From contig NZ_RWKQ01000003.1 of NCBI RefSeq assembly GCF_003946885.1, positions 1-64,000 of the forward strand: a DNA stretch of 64,000 nucleotides, given 5' to 3'. A program made the translations under genes and the position numbers. The stretch's first letter is position 1, and each line of letters begins with the position of its first letter. The stretch comes from Specibacter cremeus. GTDB lineage: Bacteria; Actinomycetota; Actinomycetes; Actinomycetales; Micrococcaceae. This document shows, in pieces, positions 17,977-26,852 of the stretch. The notes beneath the pieces are model-generated. The model saw only the letters and a program-made list of their open reading frames with translations. It was not told the origin of the DNA and ran no database searches.

Positions 17977-19158
17977 CTATCCGCCGGAGACGTCCAGTTC
18001 AGCCCCGGCGAGTTCCACCTGCTGGGCGCCGCTCATGTACCGGTCCTTGAGCCAGCCGTCGGGCAGGGCGGTGCGCTTGGGCGTGCCGGCCCGCCCGCGC
18101 GGACCCTCGGCGTCCACGCCGGGGTACGGGACATCCATGTCGAGCTGGTCGAGCAGTCCGCGCAGCACCTCGAGGGTGGGCACGGTGGCCAGTTTGGTGC
18201 GCAGGTCGCTGCCCACCACATACCCCTTGAAGTACCAGGCCATGTGTTTGCGGATGTCGCGCAGCGCCTTGTTCTCATCATCGAACGTGTCGATGAGCAG
18301 CTCGGCGTGCCGGTAGACGGCCGCCGCAACCTCGCGCAACCCCGGCCGGTGCCGGGCGTCGCTGCCCTCGAACGCGGCCATCAGGTCGCCGAACAGCCAC
18401 GGCCGGCCCTGGCAGCCGCGCCCGACCACCACGCCGTCGACGCCGGTCTGCCGGACCATGGCGATAGCGTCCTCGGCACTCCAGATGTCGCCGTTGCCCA
18501 GCACGGGCACGTCCGGCAGGGTCTCCCGCAGCCGGGCGATCGCGGACCAGTCGGCCTTGCCCGAATAGAACTGGCTGGCTGTGCGCCCGTGCAGGGCCAC
18601 CGCCGCCACGCCGCTGTCGCGCGCGATCCGCCCGGCCTCCAGGTAGGTCAGGTGGTCGTCGTCGATGCCCTTGCGCATCTTGATCGTCAGCGGGATGTTG
18701 CCGGCGGACGCCTCGCGCACGGCCGTCTGGACGATCGAGGTGAACAGGTCGATCTTCCACGGCAGCGCCGCTCCCCCGCCGCGCCGGGTCACCTTCGCGA
18801 CCGGGCAGCCGAAGTTCAGGTCGATGTGGTCGGCGCGGTCCTCCTCGACCAGCATGCGCACGGCCTGGCCCACGGTGACCGGGTCCACGCCGTACAACTG
18901 GACGGAGCGAATCTTCTCGTCGTCGTCGTGGCTGATGATGCGCAGCGATTCGGGCGTGCGCTCCACCAGCGCCCGGGACGTGACCATCTCCGAGACGAAC
19001 ACGCCGCCGCCATGCTCGCGACACAGCCGCCGGAACGCCGTGTTCGTGATCCCGGCCATGGGTGCCAGCACCACGGGGGTGTCCACCGTGATGTTGCCGA
19101 GCCGCAGCGGTGGCAACTCGAGCTTGGTGCTGCTGGCGGGGATGTCTGTAACGGTCAC
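17977..19158 (-). CDS. dusB: tRNA-dihydrouridine synthase DusB-type
   Basis: A 393-residue FMN enzyme that reduces uridine to dihydrouridine in tRNA D-loops. The barrel opens with VVLAPMAGITNTAFRRLCRE. The catalytic Cys118 sits in DLNFGCPVAKVTRRGGGAAL, and FMN phosphate contacts appear in GNGDIW and GVVVGRGCQGRPWLF. The C-terminal helical domain follows. GTG start. Actinobacterial genomes usually carry one such DusB-like enzyme. It stands alone, convergent with the lipoprotein gene across a repeat cluster. Confidence 0.94.
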   Translation of the reverse strand: MTVTDIPASSTKLELPPLRLGNITVDTPVVLAPMAGITNTAFRRLCREHGGGVFVSEMVTSRALVERTPESLRIISHDDDEKIRSVQLYGVDPVTVGQAVRMLVEEDRADHIDLNFGCPVAKVTRRGGGAALPWKIDLFTSIVQTAVREASAGNIPLTIKMRKGIDDDHLTYLEAGRIARDSGVAAVALHGRTASQFYSGKADWSAIARLRETLPDVPVLGNGDIWSAEDAIAMVRQTGVDGVVVGRGCQGRPWLFGDLMAAFEGSDARHRPGLREVAAAVYRHAELLIDTFDDENKALRDIRKHMAWYFKGYVVGSDLRTKLATVPTLEVLRGLLDQLDMDVPYPGVDAEGPRGRAGTPKRTALPDGWLKDRYMSGAQQVELAGAELDVSGG

Positions 19159-19384
19159 CCGTCCATTCTCTCAAAAGCGTCCAAATCCGGCTCCCCCGAC
19201 TGATGTGCGGTGCGCCCCCGATGATCGACCGAGATCGGGCGGGCGGGCCTGGGCCCACGGCCGCGGGGGTCCCGGAAAAGCAGGCGGCACGGTGGCCAGC
19301 TCGCATGATTTAGACTCGCTAGTCAGGGGCGCCGCCCCGGAGGCAGCCACGGAACCACCGAAGACCAACCCAGGAGCACCCGCC

Positions 19385-19960
19385 ATGCCAACTATGTCCA
19401 GGACGAAGCGGGCCATCCTGGATGCGGCCCTGGAGCTGGGCGCCCGCAACGGCATCTCGGGCACCACCATGGACGACGTGGCCGAGCGCGCCGGCGTGGC
19501 CAAGGGCAGCGTCTATTACAACTTCGCGTCCAAGGACAAGCTCTTCGAGGAGCTGCTCACCTCCGGGGTGGCCTCGCTGTCCGCGGTCTTGCATGAGGCC
19601 CGCGTCTCGGCGGGCGGCTGGGCCGGCGTGGAGGACATGGTGCGCTCCATGCTGGCGTTGATCGCCGGCAACCGGTCCCTGGCCAAGCTCATGGCTGCCG
19701 AGATCTTCCGCACCGACCGGGCCTGGCAACAGACCCTGTTCGTCCTCCGGCGCGAGGCATTGACCGAATTCGTCGAGGCGATCCGCCCGCTCGCACCGGC
19801 CGACGACGGGCAGCGCCTGCTCATGGCCTCGAGCATCTTCGGCGCCACGCTCATGGGTGGGCTGGAGTGGTTGCTTTTCAGCCCGGAACGCCCGCTGGAC
19901 GAGGTCGCCGCCGCCATCCTGTACCCGTTCACGGGCAGGCTGGCCGGAAAAACCGGCTAG
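19385..19960 (+). CDS. TetR-family regulator
   Basis: A 191-residue regulator. The N-terminal helix-turn-helix (RAILDAALELGARNGISG, then TMDDVAERAGVAKGSVYYNF) is canonical. The remainder is an all-helical ligand domain of the TetR_C type. AGGAG lies eight bases before the ATG. No target gene is adjacent: dusB is divergent upstream and an insertion element starts 12 bp downstream, which may have separated it from a former partner. The inducer is unknown. Confidence 0.88.
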   Translation: MPTMSRTKRAILDAALELGARNGISGTTMDDVAERAGVAKGSVYYNFASKDKLFEELLTSGVASLSAVLHEARVSAGGWAGVEDMVRSMLALIAGNRSLAKLMAAEIFRTDRAWQQTLFVLRREALTEFVEAIRPLAPADDGQRLLMASSIFGATLMGGLEWLLFSPERPLDEVAAAILYPFTGRLAGKTG

Positions 19961-19972
19961 AACCTGCGGCTA

Positions 19973-20828
19973 GGGTCTGTCTTGTGAATCATCGGAGCCA
20001 GAGGATGGTGGCGGCGAGGAGGATTTCGGAGCAGTAGGTAGGCGGCGCGTTTGGCGTAGCGGGTGGCGAGGTCGCGGAACTGCTTGAGCCGGTTGAAGCA
20101 GCGTTCGACGACGTTGCGCTGCCGTTATTCCTCCGGGTCGAAGGCGGGCGGCCGCCCGTCGGCGCAGCGCCGCCCGGGTGGAGGGATGCGAGTAGGCCTT
20201 GTCCGCCAGGACCGCCTCGGGCCGGGACCGGGCCGGCCGCCACCTTCCCTGCGGATGCTGATCCCGTCCAGCAGCGGCAGCAGCTGCGGGTTGTCCCCGT
20301 CCTGGCCCGGGGTGAGGATCACGCCCATCGGCAGGCCCCACCCGTCCACGGCCAGGTGGATCTTGCTGCTCAGCCCGCCCCGGGAACGCCCACTCCCGTC
20401 GCCGTCCACTGCGATGGCTTCGTTTCCGGGCTGGCAGCCCCCTTTTTTCGGGCCCCGGCGGCGTGCCGGTGGGCACGCACGATCGTGGAGTCGATGCTGA
20501 GGATCCACTCGACCTCACCGATGGCGTCGTCCTTGACGACCGCCTCGTCCAGGATCCGCTGCCAGGTCCCGTCCAGGGTCCATCGGCGCAGCCGCTCGTG
20601 CGCGGTCTTCCAGGGTCCGTAGCGGTCGGGCAGGTCCCGCCAGGGCGCGCCGGTGCGCGGCTTGAACAGGATCGCGTTGATCACCTGGCGGTGGTCCCGC
20701 CACTGCCCGCCCCGCCCGGAGACCGGCAGCGGCGGTTCGATCCTCGCCCACGCCCTGTCCGTCAGTTCTCCTCGGCCCACCATGCGACAGGTTTAACACA
20801 CCCCGTGAATGATTCACAGGACAGACCC
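19973..20828 (-). mobile_element. decayed IS5-family insertion sequence (IS427-like)
   Basis: An 856-bp element with terminal inverted repeats of 20 bp, 19 matching: GGGTCTGTCTTGTGAATCAT at the left and GGGTCTGTCCTGTGAATCAT read inward from the right. It is flanked by TA on both sides (19971-19972 and 20829-20830), the target duplication expected of the IS427 subgroup. The single transposase gene on the minus strand is split by an A6G slippage site, as usual in this subgroup, but it also carries disabling lesions. The copy is probably dead unless supplied in trans. Confidence 0.88.
19989..20783 (-). pseudogene. IS5-family transposase, multiply disrupted
   Basis: The first frame (from 20783, MVGRGELTDRAWARIEPPLP) is intact to SIDSTIVRAHRHAAGARKKG. 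At AAAAAAG (about 20450) the family normally shifts -1 into GRSRGGLSSKIHLAVDG, and that frame is present. Beyond it the reading breaks: a frameshift near 20230 precedes VLADKAYSHPSTRAALRRR. A deletion then removes the usual segment before GRPPAFDPEE. A TAA replaces a Tyr codon just after DPEE (near 20131). A last 1-nt shift precedes SEILLAATILWLR. RNVVERCFNRLKQFRDLATR is still readable. Inactive. Confidence 0.85.
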
Positions 20829-20845
20829 TAGCCCGGAAACTCCCG

Positions 20846-21199
20846 CTATGAAACAGGCCCGCGGGGAGCGAACATGATCACAGCCACCCCCGCAACACAG
20901 ATCAGAGATCCGATGACATCCCAGCGGTCGGGCCGGAACCCGTCGAAGGCCATTCCCCACACCAGGGACCCCGCGACGAAAACACCGCCATAAGCGGCCA
21001 GGATCCGCCCGAAGTGCGCGTCGGGCTGCAAGGTCGCAACGAAACCGTACAGGCCCAGGGCAACGATCCCGATCCCGGCCCACCACCAGGCACGGCCCTC
21101 CCGAACCGCCTGCCACACCATCCACGCGCCGCCTATCTCGGCGACAGCAGCCAGAATGAACAGCAGCACCGACTTTGCAATGGTCATGATCCTCATCAT
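20846..21199 (-). CDS. YnfA/UPF0060 family small membrane protein
   Basis: A protein of about 117 residues with four hydrophobic helices. It shows the family pattern [16 protein letters not shown] in helix 1, [24 protein letters not shown] in the middle (two parts) and [20 protein letters not shown] at the end. The family resembles small multidrug-resistance proteins, but its substrate is not settled. The start is uncertain: ATG 21199, 21196 or 21187 are all possible and none has a well-spaced ribosome site. It lies just outside the IS element in the accessory zone. Confidence 0.85.
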   Translation of the reverse strand: MMRIMTIAKSVLLFILAAVAEIGGAWMVWQAVREGRAWWWAGIGIVALGLYGFVATLQPDAHFGRILAAYGGVFVAGSLVWGMAFDGFRPDRWDVIGSLICVAGVAVIMFAPRGPVS

Positions 21200-21223
21200 G
21201 CCGCACGTTCGGAGACATCCCAC

Positions 21224-21695
21224 GGCGGCCCGAACCTTGGTTGCGGGACGGGTCCTTCATTGGCATTCCAACGTGACTGCACACCCGGGCGCCTACCCTG
21301 TGACTGTTAATTGGCGGTTAAATAGCGGCTTGGTTTGGCGGTTTTTCGGTCCCGTTTAGGGATCGCCCGCCGACAAGACGGTCACCCCAAAGCGAATGGG
21401 GACCTGGGTTCGTACGTTCCAGGGCTGGCCGTAGGTGTCCACTTTACAAGCGTTGTTCCACCAAAATCGTGTCCCGCCGGAAGCCGGCCTTGTCGTGATG
21501 GAGCAGTCTGGGATGGTTCTCGGGGAAGATGGACGCCTGGTGCGTCCACTAGCCGAGGCCCCTCCCCGCTCCTACGGCGAAACGCCCCGCCCGCCGATGC
21601 AGTCAACCGCCGCGGCTCCACGCCACGGGGAGACGGCCGCACGGCCCGTAGGCTTGGATTCCATGAGGCCTGGCAGGCGCGGATAGGCTCGAACC
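21224..21695. other. 472-bp intergenic stretch with possible IS debris
   Basis: No credible gene on either strand. The motif TGTCCACTTTACA (near 21437) resembles the ends of IS3-type elements, and GTTTGGCGGTTTTT (about 21331-21345) recurs almost exactly at 22464-22477 on the far side of the CadD-like gene. This fits scarred, inserted DNA, but no transposase fragment can be read here. Confidence 0.35.
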
Positions 21696-22301
21696 ATGCT
21701 CAGCACCATCGCCGGCGCCGCTGGCATGTTCGCGGGAACGAACATCGATGACATCATCGTTTTGACCACACTGTTTCTGGCGTCGGCCGGCGGCAGCCCC
21801 CGACCATGGCACATTGTCCTCGGGCAATATCTCGGCTTCAGCGCGCTGATCGGGCTGAGCGTCGTGGCCGCCCTTGGGCTGGCCATCATCCCCGATGAAT
21901 GGGTGGGTCTGCTCGGTGCGGTGCCACTGGCCATTGGCCTTCTCGGACTGGTCCGGGCCTTGCGCCGGAAAGATGAAGGTGAACGCAAGAGCGCCTTCGC
22001 CGGGATCGGGCTGGCCGGGATCATCGGCATCACCGTATCCAACGGGGCCGATAACATCGCCGTCTACGCGCCGGTGTTCCGCACCATGGCGCCGCCCGAG
22101 ACCGTGCTGACCATCCTGGTTTTTCTTGTCCTCGTTGCGGTCTGGTGTGTGCTGGGCCGGCTCATCGGCACGCACAAGAAGGTCTCAGACACCCTCAAGA
22201 GCGTGGAGCACTGGCTCGTCCCGTCCGTCTTCATCGGGTTGGGACTGATCATCCTCCTCAGCTCCGGCTCGCTGGCTCGTCTGATCGGCCTGACCGCGTA
22301 G
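21696..22301 (+). CDS. CadD-family cadmium resistance transporter
   Basis: A 201-residue membrane protein with five to six helices. The conserved loops are GTNIDDIIVLTTLFLA near the N-terminus and ITVSNGADNIAVYAPVF in the middle; their acidic residues are typical of CadD proteins, which export Cd2+ and perhaps other cations. The linker between the two halves (RALRRKDEGERKS) is charged and shows no metal-binding Cys. The ribosome site is weak (GGATAGG). It has no adjacent CadC/ArsR regulator. Position between two transposase remnants suggests horizontal arrival. Confidence 0.85.
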   Translation: MLSTIAGAAGMFAGTNIDDIIVLTTLFLASAGGSPRPWHIVLGQYLGFSALIGLSVVAALGLAIIPDEWVGLLGAVPLAIGLLGLVRALRRKDEGERKSAFAGIGLAGIIGITVSNGADNIAVYAPVFRTMAPPETVLTILVFLVLVAVWCVLGRLIGTHKKVSDTLKSVEHWLVPSVFIGLGLIILLSSGSLARLIGLTA

Positions 22302-22474
22302 CCGGGGTGGCCGGGCGCCGCTTCTAGACAGCCAGGTGCGCTTTTGCGGCTCAAACCAATGCAGCAACAGACTGACCGTAATCGGCAGTTTCCGTGCAAC
22401 GTATCGGACGGCGGCGACGCGCCCGGCAAAACATGCACGAAACCGTTTGTGACTATTTCCTTCGTTTGGCGGTT

Positions 22475-22765
22475 TTAGCTGATGCCAATGACGAGGGTGG
22501 ACCGGGCCGCTTCGATGACGTCATCGGTGATCGTGTCGAGTTCGTTGATTTTCATAGCGCGTTCGACCTGGGTGAAGAGCCTGTCGAGATGCCGGGTCCG
22601 CTCGGGAACCATCGCCTACTGACGGCCCTCCAGCAGCGCCTCGAACTCGGCCGTGGTGCCCACGTACCACTCAGAGATCATCTTCGGCTTGCCGTCCACC
22701 CAGCCCAATTGGCGCAGGTACCGGTACGGGCGGCCGTGAATGACCTTCTTATACAAACTCGCCAT
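22475..22765 (-). pseudogene. transposase remnant (IS1634-like N-terminus) with stop codon
   Basis: Reading from ATG 22765, the frame gives MASLYKKVIHGRPYRYLRQL, then GWVDGKPKMISEWYVGTTAE, ending EFEALLEGRQ. A TAG (50th codon) follows, and the same frame continues AMVPERTRHLDRLFTQVERA to a TAA at 22475. The K-V-x-H/G-RPY-x-YLR…VDGKPKMIS-x-x-Y-x-GT pattern is that of the N-termini of IS1634-type DDE transposases; the rest of the enzyme is missing. So this is a truncated fragment with a nonsense mutation. The family label is from memory and moderately sure. Confidence 0.65.
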
Positions 22766-22886
22766 GCTTTAGGTCATGGGCCAACTCGGAGGCAAAATCA
22801 AGCACAGAACCGGCGTGTCACAAGGGAAAGCGGCTCATTGGCCCGGTGAACAGCCCCCAAAAATCCACGATCCTCGGAAACTCAAG

Positions 22887-23495
22887 CTAGAGCAGCCAGC
22901 CGTTCTCTTCCGCGATGTGCACGGCCTCGGCCCGCGTCCTGGCCCCCGTTTTGCCCATGGCGCTGGACAGGTAGTTGCGCACCGTGCCCTCCGAGAGGAA
23001 TGTGGCCGTCGCGATCCCGGCCACCGTCCCGCCCTGGCTGGCCGCCCGCAGCACGTCGGTCTCCCGCTCGGTCAGGGGGCTCTCGCCGTTTGTGAGGGTC
23101 TCCGCCGCCAGCGTCGGATCGACGACGCGCAGCCCGGCCGCGACCTTGCGCACCGCATCGGCCAGCTGCCGGGCCGGGGTGTCCTTGACGACGAACCCGG
23201 AGGCACCTGCCTGCATGGCGCGGCGCAGGTAGCCGGGCCGGCCGAACGTGGTCACCATGAGCACGCGGCAGTCGGGTGCCGCGGCGCGCACGGCGGCCGC
23301 CGCGGCGATGCCGTCCAGCCCCGGCATCTCGACGTCGAGCAGGGCCACGTCGGCGCCGTAGTGGACGACGGCGTCGCTCACCTCATCGCCGCGGCCCACC
23401 TCCGCGACGACTTCGATGTCGTTTTCCAGCCCGAGCAGGGCGGCGAGCGCGCCGCGCACCAGGGCCTGGTCGTCGGCGATGACAAGTCGGATCAT
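22887..23495 (-). CDS. NarL/LuxR-family response regulator
   Basis: A 202-residue response regulator. The receiver domain has the acidic pair D8-D9 (IADDQALVR), the phosphorylated Asp54 in ALLDVEMPG and the conserved Lys in VVKDTPARQL. The C-terminal LuxR helix-turn-helix begins LTERETDVLRAASQG and ends EGTVRNYLSSAMGKTG. It follows the histidine kinase gene by 146 bp, a gap filled with short repeats. With the exporter genes upstream it resembles DesKR/LiaSR-type modules that sense membrane state or drugs. Confidence 0.92.
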   Translation of the reverse strand: MIRLVIADDQALVRGALAALLGLENDIEVVAEVGRGDEVSDAVVHYGADVALLDVEMPGLDGIAAAAAVRAAAPDCRVLMVTTFGRPGYLRRAMQAGASGFVVKDTPARQLADAVRKVAAGLRVVDPTLAAETLTNGESPLTERETDVLRAASQGGTVAGIATATFLSEGTVRNYLSSAMGKTGARTRAEAVHIAEENGWLL

Positions 23496-23518
23496 GCTCG
23501 AAGCCTAGCCTGCGCCGG

Positions 23519-23640
23519 TGATTGAGCTTGTCGAGACCGGGTGATTTCGGCAAGCTCAACCACCGGGTTTCGGCAAGCTCAACCACCGGGTTTCGACAAG
23601 CTCAACCACCGGGTTTCGACAGGCTCAACCACCGGGGCCG
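23519..23640. repeat. GAGCYTGTCGA-family intergenic repeat cluster
   Basis: Five copies in alternating forms lie between the kinase and regulator genes: GTGATTGAGCTTGTCGAGACC, then four reverse copies such as TTTCGGCAAGCTCAACCACC and TTTCGACAGGCTCAACCACC, spaced about 23 bp. The cluster separates two genes of one operon, so it would be transcribed into the mRNA as folded spacer. Confidence 0.9.
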
Positions 23641-23641
23641 A

Positions 23642-24955
23642 TCACAGCTGCAACCTCAGCCGGTAGCCGCCCAGCGTGGAACGGCCCACCTCCAGCGTCC
23701 CGGCCGCGGCCGCGACGCGCTCGGCCAGGCCGGCCAGGCCGTTGCCGCCCGACGTCCCGGCGACGGGGGCGGCGGGACCGGTGCCGTCGTCGTCGATCTG
23801 CAGGAAAGCGGCACCAAGGGTCACCACGCATCGGCCCGCGCCGGCGTGCCGGATCACGTTGGTGACGCCCTCCCGCAGCACCCAGCCGAACAGTTCCCGG
23901 TTCCGGGCCGGCACCACGTCCGCGGCGCCGGGCAGGTCCGCGTCGATGCCGGCGGCGACCAGTGCCGTGCGCGCATTGGCCAGTTCGGAGAGAATGTTGA
24001 CGCCGCGGTAGCCGCTGACGGTGGCGCGCACGTCGTCGAGCGCGCCGCGGGCCAGGTCCTCCAGGTCGGCGACCTCGGCGGCCGCCTTCTCCGGTGCCGT
24101 CTCCAGCAGCCGTCCGGCCAATTCCGCCTTGACCGCGATGACCGTCAGGGAATGGCCGAGGATGTCGTGCATGTCGCGGGCCACCCGGTTGCGTTCTTCC
24201 TTGACGGCCAGTTCGGCCAGCTGGTGCTGGGTCAGGCGCAGCACGCGCACGGCCTCGCGCTGGCGGGCGAACGCGGCCACCATGGCGCCGACGCTCACGA
24301 TCACGGCCGGCTGGTTCAGCGCCTCCGTAAACGGGGCCCCGCCGCCGAGCCCCACGGCCAGGGCCGCGACCCCGAGGAACAGGAGCGTGGCCGTGGTGAT
24401 GCGCCGGCTGTTGCCCTGCATGCCGCCGGCGACGGAAACGAAAATCCACAGCCAGGTTCCGGCCGCCCCGAACCCCCGATAGGCCAGGAACGGCAGGCTG
24501 AGCGCGAACAGCAGGGCCAGCCACCCGATGCGGACGGGAACGGTCCGCCCCCAGCTCAGCGGCGGCACGATGACGAAGACGGCCAGGAACGCCAGCGCAT
24601 TGGCCAGCACCAGGGCGCGTTCCCCAGCCGTCATGCCCGAATGGACGATTCCCGGCACCACGGTCACCAGCCACACGGTCACGGCGACCGCGGCGCCGAA
24701 GAACCAGCGGCGCGGGCCCCGCTGCCGCCAGGCCCCCCGCAGCGGGTAGCCGGTGACCGAATAGATGGAGAGGGTGGGGTCCGTATCCGCGCGCGGGCGG
24801 CCCCCGAGCCGCGCGTCGTCCTGCGTGCCGGCGCCCGGGATGCCCTGGCGCCAAAACCCACGACCCGCGCCCGGTGAGCCGGCGGCGGAAGGCGGCGGGC
24901 CGGCGTCGTTCATTCGATCGCCGCTTCGATCACCGTGCCGTTGGCGGATGGACAT
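23642..24955 (-). CDS. sensor histidine kinase (HisKA_3, DesK/NarX class)
   Basis: A 437-residue kinase. A disordered N-terminus of about 80 residues is followed by about five membrane helices (residues 85-230), then the dimerisation/phosphoacceptor helix with His263 in ARDMHDILGHSLTVI. The HATPase domain has LREGVTNVIRHAGAG (N box) and DDDGTG/GNGLAGLAERV. There is no large extracellular sensor domain, so the signal is probably in the membrane, as in DesK or LiaS. AAGGTGG precedes the ATG. It lies between an ABC-2 exporter pair and its response regulator. Confidence 0.9.
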   Translation of the reverse strand: MSIRQRHGDRSGDRMNDAGPPPSAAGSPGAGRGFWRQGIPGAGTQDDARLGGRPRADTDPTLSIYSVTGYPLRGAWRQRGPRRWFFGAAVAVTVWLVTVVPGIVHSGMTAGERALVLANALAFLAVFVIVPPLSWGRTVPVRIGWLALLFALSLPFLAYRGFGAAGTWLWIFVSVAGGMQGNSRRITTATLLFLGVAALAVGLGGGAPFTEALNQPAVIVSVGAMVAAFARQREAVRVLRLTQHQLAELAVKEERNRVARDMHDILGHSLTVIAVKAELAGRLLETAPEKAAAEVADLEDLARGALDDVRATVSGYRGVNILSELANARTALVAAGIDADLPGAADVVPARNRELFGWVLREGVTNVIRHAGAGRCVVTLGAAFLQIDDDGTGPAAPVAGTSGGNGLAGLAERVAAAAGTLEVGRSTLGGYRLRLQL

Positions 24956-25026
24956 GGTCCCACCTTAATGCGTGAACAGCGGCGCGGACGCCCCAGTGGA
25001 CGCCCGCGCCTCGATCGTAAAGCGGC

Positions 25027-25818
25027 TCAGACCCGCTTGGTGTCGCGGCGGAACGCGAGCGCGGAGCCGATGGTGAAGACGGCCAGCCACACGACGACGT
25101 TCACGATCCACATCCAGTCGAAGTCGCCCGTCAGCGGGCTGCGGGCCAGCTGGCCAAGCCCGTATGTGGGCACGAACTTGGCGATGTCCCCGAACGTTTT
25201 GCCCATGACGGAGATCGGGACGAACAGCCCGCCCAGCATGGCCAGCACGGCCAGGATGGGCCCGAGCAGCTGCATCACGTTCGCCGACGGCACCAGGTAG
25301 CCCATGAACAGGCCCAGCGCGGCGAACGTCAGGGACCCGAGCCAGGCGACCAGGCCGGCGACCAGCCAGATCTGCCACTCCATCCGGATGCCGAACGCGG
25401 CGCCCACCAGGAACTCGGTCACCACCGACAGCAGTGCCAGTGACAGCGACGAGATCGCCTTCACGGCGATGTACGCCGCCGGCTGCAGCGGGGTCAGGCG
25501 CAGCTGGCGGCTCCAGCCCAGTGCCCGTTCGACGGCGACCATGCTGCCTGCCGCCGTGGCCGCCGTCATGGCGCCGTACACGGCCAGGCTGATGAGGATG
25601 TAGCCGCCATAGGATTGCCCGTTGGGCAGGTGCTGGTCCTTGTTGGACAGGCCGAAGAGCAGGAAGAACACGGCCGGCATGAGCAGCGTGAAGATCACGG
25701 TGCGCTTGTTGCGCATGAGCCGCTTGATCTCGATGCGCACGAACGTCGGGTTCAGCCCGCCGGCGGCGGGGACGCGCCGGTCCAGGGAGACCCGGTCGGT
25801 GGTGGTGATGGCACTCAT
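25027..25818 (-). CDS. ABC-2 type exporter permease
   Basis: A 263-residue membrane subunit with six helices in the ABC-2 pattern: an amphipathic connector (FVRIEIKRLMRNKRTVIF), helix 1 (LLMPAVFFLLFGL), then the coupling region ERALGWSRQLRLTPL and the paired C-terminal helices with GGLFVPISVMG between them. Together with the ATPase encoded one base upstream it forms an exporter dimer. The adjacent two-component pair suggests control by membrane or antibiotic stress. The substrate is unknown. Confidence 0.9.
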   Translation of the reverse strand: MSAITTTDRVSLDRRVPAAGGLNPTFVRIEIKRLMRNKRTVIFTLLMPAVFFLLFGLSNKDQHLPNGQSYGGYILISLAVYGAMTAATAAGSMVAVERALGWSRQLRLTPLQPAAYIAVKAISSLSLALLSVVTEFLVGAAFGIRMEWQIWLVAGLVAWLGSLTFAALGLFMGYLVPSANVMQLLGPILAVLAMLGGLFVPISVMGKTFGDIAKFVPTYGLGQLARSPLTGDFDWMWIVNVVVWLAVFTIGSALAFRRDTKRV

Positions 25819-25819
25819 G

Positions 25820-26821
25820 TCAGTGTCCTTCGGTTGGTGCGGGCGCGTCGTCGCCGGTCAGGGCGACGAACGCGTCCTCAAGGTTGTTGGAGGTGATCTC
25901 AAGGTCGACGGCGGCCGTGTGGCCCAGCAGGTAGCGGGCGACGGCGTCGGAGTCCTTGGTGTGGATGCTGATGCGGCCCGCCCGGACGCTCACCGAGTCC
26001 ACCCCGGGCAGTGCGGCCAGGGCGGGCTGGTCGGCATGGTCGAGCCGGGCCGTGACGGTGCGCCCGGCGGCCAGGTTCTTGATCTCCGCGGCGCTGCCGT
26101 CGGCGACGATGCGCCCACGGCGCACCAGGACGATCCGGTCCGCGTAGCTGTCGGCCTCCTCCAGGTAGTGCGTGGCGAACACCACCGTGCGGCCGCGGGC
26201 CGCATCCTGCCGGATGGCCGTCCAGAAATCGCGCCGGCCCTCGACGTCCATGCCGGTGGTCGGTTCGTCCAGGATCAGCAGGCCCGGGTCGGAGAGCAGG
26301 GCCATGGCGAAACGCAGCCGCTGCTGCTGCCCGCCGGAGCACTTCTCGACCAGGCGCCCGGCGATTTCGGCGATGCCGGCCCGCTCCAGCACCTCGTCAA
26401 CGGGGCGGGTATCGGCGAACAGCGTCGCCGTCAGTTCGAGCGTCTCCCGGACGGAAAGGTCCTTGAGCAGCCCGCCGGTCTGCATGACGGCGGACACCTG
26501 GCCGCGGGCGATGGCGCCCCGCGGGGTGTTGCCGTAAATGCTCACCGTGCCGCTGTCCGGGACCGAGAGCCCCAGCAGCATGTCGATGGTGGTGGTCTTG
26601 CCGGCCCCGTTCGGGCCCAGGAACGCGACGATCTCCCCGGGCTTGATGGCCAGGCTGACGCCGTCGACCGCCTTCACGGTCTTCGCGGACGCCGCGCCTT
26701 TCGAGATGCCGCCTTTCGAGGTGCCGCCAAACGACTTGTGCAGGTCGACGGCGTCGACGGCGAGGGGCGCGGTGGTGGCGCCGGCGGTGGCCGGCCGGGT
26801 GGATGTCTGGGTGTTGTTCAT
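25820..26821 (-). CDS. ABC-2 type exporter ATP-binding protein
   Basis: A 333-residue ATPase of the drug/lipid exporter class. Walker A is GPNGAGKTTTIDMLLG, the signature CSGGQQQR, Walker B LLILDEPTTGMD and the switch His is in VVFATHYLEEAD. A C-terminal extension of about 90 residues matches the DrrA-like group. An unusual Lys/Gly/Ser stretch (GTSKGGISKGAASAKTVK) is inserted in the first strands, before the A-loop partner. AAAGGA precedes the ATG at 26821. The stop lies one base before the permease start. Export substrate not evident. Confidence 0.92.
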   Translation of the reverse strand: MNNTQTSTRPATAGATTAPLAVDAVDLHKSFGGTSKGGISKGAASAKTVKAVDGVSLAIKPGEIVAFLGPNGAGKTTTIDMLLGLSVPDSGTVSIYGNTPRGAIARGQVSAVMQTGGLLKDLSVRETLELTATLFADTRPVDEVLERAGIAEIAGRLVEKCSGGQQQRLRFAMALLSDPGLLILDEPTTGMDVEGRRDFWTAIRQDAARGRTVVFATHYLEEADSYADRIVLVRRGRIVADGSAAEIKNLAAGRTVTARLDHADQPALAALPGVDSVSVRAGRISIHTKDSDAVARYLLGHTAAVDLEITSNNLEDAFVALTGDDAPAPTEGH

Positions 26822-26852
26822 GATGGTCCTTTGCTCGAGGGTGCGGGCAGGG

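Noticed and set aside
21335-21695. Small overlapping open frames before the CadD-like gene.
   Set aside because: No ribosome sites, no family resemblance and irregular codon use; treated as non-coding, possibly IS debris.
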